Below the pieces are notes generated by a model that saw nothing but the letters and a program-made list of their open reading frames with translations, searched no databases and was not told the DNA's origin. Below are positions 53,269 through 56,560 of a DNA stretch of 56,560 nt, piece by piece. This DNA comes from Acidimicrobiaceae bacterium (GTDB lineage Bacteria > Actinomycetota > Acidimicrobiia > Acidimicrobiales > RAAP-2): contig PKXJ01000013.1 in assembly GCA_003132305.1 (NCBI GenBank), positions 1-56,560 on the forward strand. The letters run 5' to 3'. Each line of letters opens with the position of its first letter. Position 1 is the first letter of the stretch. The position numbers were made by a program, and so were the translations under genes.

Positions 53269-53737
53269 CGGGACGACTGTACTAACCCTGGGTGGCGGCG
53301 GACGCCAAAGTCTTAGGGCCGTAGTCCTCGGTGGCGCGTACGGCCGACGGAAGATGTCATGCAACGCCGAAGAAAGCGAGGTGTTGTTAGAAGGTTCACA
53401 AGGCTTTCGAGAGCGACGACCTACGACACTTCGCAACTCATCGAAGCGATCAAGAGAACACCAATGCCGTAGCTCAGATGAACCTCCGGCAACGAGCGCG
53501 GGGTGCGAGACGATCACTGACGTAGGCCAGGACCCCGGAGCAGACTTCGGAAAGGGCCAACTCGGAGCAGTGAGAGGACTAGTGATGACTCAGGGGATTA
53601 ATCAAGGGACGCGAGTAACATCGGGTATCGCCAAGACCTGGTGATACACCGCGTGAAAATCGAGCTCGTCCTCGGGGCCAATCACGAGCGGGTCTTGGGG
53701 ATGATTGAAGGTTTCAACGAATGAAGCTGCGCCTCGG
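53269..53737. other. Gene-poor accessory stretch
   Basis: About 470 bases without a supported gene. A short frame ending at 53724 (KIELVLGANHERVLGMIEGF) has natural residue content, but it is closed upstream by a stop at 53599 and lacks a ribosome site, so it may be the end of a decayed gene. Confidence 0.35.
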
Positions 53738-53842
53738 GTGAGATTGCGTCGTCGAACGAGGCTGGAGCTCGGATTCCTACTCCGCATAGCTGTTCTCGTT
53801 CTGATCGTCGTGGTCATCCTCAAACTCCTCAACGTCATCTAG
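53738..53842 (+). CDS. Possible 34-residue single-TM peptide
   Basis: GTG start, then MRLRRRTRLELGFLL and a hydrophobic segment (RIAVLVLIVVVILKLL) ending NVI. The positive-inside basic head and TM segment are unlikely to arise by chance in this composition, but there is no ribosome site and no homology can be claimed. Confidence 0.3.
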   Translation: MRLRRRTRLELGFLLRIAVLVLIVVVILKLLNVI

Positions 53843-53990
53843 CCCTAGAAGGCGTCGCACTCCGATCTAGATGGTCGCTCGCCCGACGGTCGTTGCGAAC
53901 TGTGTGGGCGGTGGGTGTACGTCAGTGCTTCGTCGGTGACGTGGTGCATTACTAGTGATGCGGTACTGCCCAATGAATCACGGATACTCT

Positions 53991-54040
53991 TGGAGCGGGT
54001 GACGGGGATCGAACCCGCATATCCAACTTGGAAGGGTGGA
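53991..54040 (-). tRNA. Partial tRNA-Gly(TCC): 3' half only
   Basis: On the minus strand the fragment contains the anticodon arm (loop CTTCCAA, anticodon TCC), variable region, T-arm (GCGGG-TTCGATC-CCCGT), acceptor 3' strand CACCCGC, discriminator T and encoded CCA. The anticodon stem has a C-T mismatch, and the acceptor 5' strand and D-arm are absent upstream. Such 3' tRNA pieces typically mark the attachment site left by an element that integrated into a tRNA gene. Confidence 0.75.
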
Positions 54041-54176
54041 CGGAGTTGGATCGAGGGCAGTATGAAAATACTGATCAAGAGTAATTTTTTACAACTTGGT
54101 CTGGCGCCAATTCAGCTTTGGGCATTCTACGAGCATTAACACTGGAAGTTAGTGTTGATGCGAATGAAGTAAGCCA

Positions 54177-54647
54177 CTACGTCTTCGGGAACGTGGTCGT
54201 AACGTTTCTAAAGAGCCGTGACGACGCGAAAGCACTCTTGATCGCGCTCAGGTCCTTTCTCGTAGCGTTCGACCACAGGACGCACGTGACGGCGTGCGGC
54301 ACCGGGTCAGGGTTTTCGCATCGCTGCAGTTCGTAGTGACCTAATGGTGAGTCACTAACTGAGTTCTCGCTCCACAATTTGATAAGGAACTTCGTTACCT
54401 TCGCTTCAGAAGTGGAAGCGTACGGGAGACCCGAAACTGTCGGACAAGCTTTCGATGAGCTTGAGCAGATGGACGCTGTGGCATCAGCAAGTGACGGTCC
54501 GAGTGTCGATGTTGTGGGAAGCACAAAAGAACTGATGAACAGAAGTGCCACCACTGTTCCACAAGACAGAGCGCGTCGGATGGTCCTCGTTATCGGCTGA
54601 CGCACCACAGCGGTTCTCCCATATCTGTCACCCGTAAGAGGCAACAT
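54177..54647 (-). CDS. Putative secreted or membrane-anchored protein, unknown
   Basis: The product is 156 aa from the ATG that follows GTGAGG. A hydrophobic segment (about 27-47, ALSCGTVVALLFISSFVLP) preceded by arginines forms a signal or anchor. The mature part has cysteines in SICSSSSKACP and ELQRCENP...TCVLW, suggesting disulfides. No family recognised. Located just beyond the tRNA fragment, so it may be element cargo. Confidence 0.5.
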   Translation of the reverse strand: MLPLTGDRYGRTAVVRQPITRTIRRALSCGTVVALLFISSFVLPTTSTLGPSLADATASICSSSSKACPTVSGLPYASTSEAKVTKFLIKLWSENSVSDSPLGHYELQRCENPDPVPHAVTCVLWSNATRKDLSAIKSAFASSRLFRNVTTTFPKT

Positions 54648-54686
54648 AGTCCTCACTTCGGCACCGGGCAATGTTGAGGCTTTCAA

Positions 54687-55216
54687 AACCCGATCACGGT
54701 TCGACGTAACTCAAGGTTAAAGAAATACCTCGGAGACTCAACGTCACAGGCCCGCAATCAGTCACTGGCGCTTGACGAAACCGTTACTTCCAGCGAGATC
54801 AAAACTGTAAGAAACTCCATTCTGCCAACCGCTCTCGCCAGGATGACCATCAGATATCGGATTCAGTTGCTTGGCTGCTGCGTTCACCCCTTTTTTACTG
54901 CGAAACCGCGAGTCTCCACCGCGCATTTACCGTCATCGAGTCGATACTAAACCTATGGCCGATTTCCTTGCTTCTCCTGGCTTCGTTACCTGCACGGTTG
55001 CGGCCGCGCACGATGGGAGTGCGTATTCTCTACTCGCCTTCACTGGAGTTGGTCAACGAGAAGCTCGCCTTGTCAAGTGGCGAGTTTGGCGCTTGGGAGG
55101 AGTTGGTTTTGGTCGGCGTTAAGGAATTATGACGAGCTGCGCTTCGTTTATAAGAACTAATTCGTAACCGACCCGCGAAAATTGAAAGGTAATGAAAACA
55201 CCTCCAGGAGGGAATA
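54687..55216. other. Accessory intergenic region
   Basis: About 530 bases with no intact gene supported. A 39-residue frame at 55013-55132 (MGVRILYSPSLELVNEKLAL...) and, in another frame, a run ending DELRFVYKN at 55160 look like broken pieces of one coding sequence. Composition is more AT-rich than the housekeeping block. Confidence 0.35.
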
Positions 55217-55822
55217 ATGAGTATCGAAAGTGCTTTTAATTTCACCAACCGCCATCACAAGCGCGAGGAGCCGCGAGTGCGTCTCCACGAACGCCGGGCG
55301 GAGAAGAGAGTCGCGTTCAACCAGAAAATGGACGCGATTGCGAACCCGGCGACTGCGAAGGTCGCCATTACGATGTCTCAGGAACGGCGCGCAGTTCTCG
55401 TTCCGCTGTGGGTCCTCGTAGGCGCCACATTGCTTGGTGCTTCCCTTGACGACAAGCTTGCCGAGGGGCACGCCCCCGACACCAGTCCTCTGCTGGCCGC
55501 ACGGGCCCAATCGCTGGTCTCACTGACCAAGCGCCGGGCGCTGGCTGAGTACTGGCTTGCCCTTCTCGTAGAGGCACGAGAGCCGGTTAAGTTTCTCAAC
55601 CCAAGCGTTCCGCTCGTTCGCGGCCGGATCATCGCCGCGCAAGCGCAGATAGAGGCGCTGGCAGAAGCCCTGCGAGCTCCGATGCCAACCTCGCGTGGCG
55701 TGGCGATGGCCAGGTCATTGCTGAGCGATGGCTCGGGTCCGATCTTCAACAGCGCGTGTTCTGTCGATTTGGCTTCGACGCTGCGCGAGATAATCGCGCA
55801 CCTCGACCCGGTGACCGCGTAG
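55217..55822 (+). CDS. Accessory protein with one hydrophobic segment, unknown
   Basis: The product is 201 aa with a very good ribosome site (CCAGGAGGG) before the ATG. The N-terminus is basic and charged (NRHHKREEPRVRLHERRAEK). A hydrophobic stretch (about 58-78, RAVLVPLWVLVGATLLGASL) is followed by an Ala/Leu-rich helical part. No family recognised. It is the best-supported gene of the accessory tail and is followed by a strong hairpin. Confidence 0.65.
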   Translation: MSIESAFNFTNRHHKREEPRVRLHERRAEKRVAFNQKMDAIANPATAKVAITMSQERRAVLVPLWVLVGATLLGASLDDKLAEGHAPDTSPLLAARAQSLVSLTKRRALAEYWLALLVEAREPVKFLNPSVPLVRGRIIAAQAQIEALAEALRAPMPTSRGVAMARSLLSDGSGPIFNSACSVDLASTLREIIAHLDPVTA

Positions 55823-55915
55823 GGCTGGCGAAACCGCTCGGAGGCGGGCCTCGATGCACCGCACTGGTTGCGAGTTCTCGGGGCCTGCATCCATCGGTGC
55901 TGGCACGAGCCCGGC

Positions 55916-55955
55916 GCCGCTGAGGGCTTGGGTACCCCCCCCAGCCCTCAGCGGC
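55916..55955. terminator. 13-bp perfect hairpin after the accessory gene
   Basis: GCCGCTGAGGGCT pairs with AGCCCTCAGCGGC around a loop containing an 8-base C run. It lies 94 bases after the stop of the 201-aa gene and about 100 bases before the transposase frame, so it is likely a strong terminator; a role as element boundary is possible. Confidence 0.6.
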
Positions 55956-56018
55956 GTCTCTGTCGCACTTGTGTGAAGGATTGCCCAACGAACAACAACT
56001 GATCCTTCGACTTCGACA

Positions 56019-56560
56019 GTGGTGGCATTTGCAAGACCGCCAGATTTCGGCCAGCAGGGCATACACGTGGTCCGGCGGGGCCAACCCGCTGACGTCCGAC
56101 TTAACGCGCGGACCGCTGCAAAGGGACGACTCAGCGAGTACCAGCGCGAAGAAATACTTCTCGGGCTTCACCACGGAATGTCGGTACGAGCGATAGCTCA
56201 AGCGCTAGGGCATGCGCCCTCAATGGTCACGAGGGAGTTGGCCGGAAACGCTGGACGAGGGAGTTATTGCCTCTGGCCCTCGCACCAGCGAGTACGAATC
56301 GGTACGAAACGGTCTAATGCCGCCGAGCTCTACAATTCCGCGTGGTCTTAGAAGGTGACGCCATGGCTCGAAAAGTTCTGGTCACCCGACGAGAAATCGC
56401 GTCGTCTGCATCGAGCGTTTCCCGGTGATCCAATCATGCAGTTAAGTCGCGAGACCATCCGTCAATCGCTCTCCTTGCAAGGTCGAGGTGAACTGCATCG
56501 GGAACTAGCTCGGTGCCTGCGCTCGAGTCGGGCCGAGATGGTGGGCCTCGGTCATGAGAT
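56019..56560 (+). pseudogene. IS30-family transposase, interrupted and cut by window end
   Basis: The frame contains the IS30 N-terminal HTH: GRLSEYQREEILLGLHHGMS then VRAIAQALGHAPSMVTRELA. An in-frame TAG occurs at 56349-56351, after which the same frame continues with WLEKFWSPDEKSRRLHRAFP and RETIRQSLSLQGRGELHREL, matching the region before the DDE core in intact IS30 transposases. The rest runs off the window. Stop in mid-protein suggests an inactive copy unless it is a sequencing error. Inverted repeats were not identified. Confidence 0.78.

Noticed and set aside
53138-53644. 168-aa plus-strand ORF
   Set aside because: Composition is unnatural (Ser/Arg/Gly-rich with no domain pattern), it has no ribosome site and it is antisense to a small zinc-site peptide with better features.
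53602-53838. 78-aa minus-strand ORF in the accessory tail
   Set aside because: Arg/Thr/Ser-rich start, antisense to a better TM-peptide candidate, no ribosome site.
53915-54139. 74-aa ORF reading VTGIEPAYPTWK across the tRNA-Gly fragment
   Set aside because: This is the well-known spurious translation through a tRNA gene in antisense; it is not a protein-coding gene.
54871-55122. 83-aa plus-strand ORF in the accessory tail
   Set aside because: No ribosome site; the better coding-like residues lie in other frames and look broken, so I described the stretch as intergenic.

Overview
The window is a chromosomal segment of a moderately GC-rich actinobacterium, most likely class Acidimicrobiia. 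This rests on frequent GTG starts with GGAGG-type ribosome sites, the order sepIVA-like / DUF177 / rpmF / plsX / acpP / rnc / mutM / smc / ftsY / ffh / rpsP / khpA / rimM / trmD / rplS / DUF2469, an actinobacterial PspA-HtpX-PspAB cluster, putative F420-dependent enzymes, GTP-type PEP carboxykinase and a WWQAADGKWYPPE tryptophan motif of DUF2510 type. No taxonomic marker was compared, so the class is an inference.

Layout. Positions 1-18.6 kb form a mosaic. It holds small membrane and secreted proteins, a PAS-PAS-GGDEF-EAL cyclic-di-GMP enzyme, a zinc-ribbon/DUF4389 membrane protein, a PQQ-like beta-propeller, a Tat-exported bicovalent flavoprotein, an unusual SGNH hydrolase, an FMN reductase, an MFS transporter, a type II NADH dehydrogenase and PckG. 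Gene decay is concentrated here: an EAL-domain remnant, a sulfite-reductase (CysI-like) remnant and a TetR-type regulator that lost its HTH and carries an in-frame stop.

From 18.6 to 38.3 kb lies a dense housekeeping block on the + strand (only rpmB opposes it): thiL, a FakA-like DhaL protein, recG, rsmD, coaD, a SepIVA-like coiled coil, DUF177, rpmF, plsX, acpP, rnc, mutM, smc, ftsY, ffh, rpsP, khpA, rimM, trmD, rplS, DUF2469 and one unrecognised gene. Many neighbours overlap by 1-8 bases, so translational coupling is likely. The block links ribosome assembly, the SRP pathway, chromosome organisation, lipid synthesis and DNA repair.

From 38.3 to 53 kb there are single genes and short operons: an F420/PPOX enzyme, endonuclease IV with a long lysine-rich repeat tail, fumarase C, RsgA, the pspA-htpX-pspAB envelope-stress operon, purK-purE, an LLM-class oxidoreductase, DoxX, a DsbA-like protein, an iron-sulfur RecB-type nuclease, an MFS exporter and an AlkZ/YcaQ-like DNA glycosylase.

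From 53 kb to the end the sequence is accessory and gene-poor. It holds a tRNA-like double hairpin, the 3' part of a tRNA-Gly(TCC) (a likely integration scar), small or uncharacterised ORFs, a strong 13-bp hairpin and an interrupted IS30-family transposase running off the window. I found no CRISPR array, rRNA operon, complete tRNA or recognisable new defence system. The most unusual items are the histone-like tail on endonuclease IV, the decayed genes and the tRNA-associated accessory tail.
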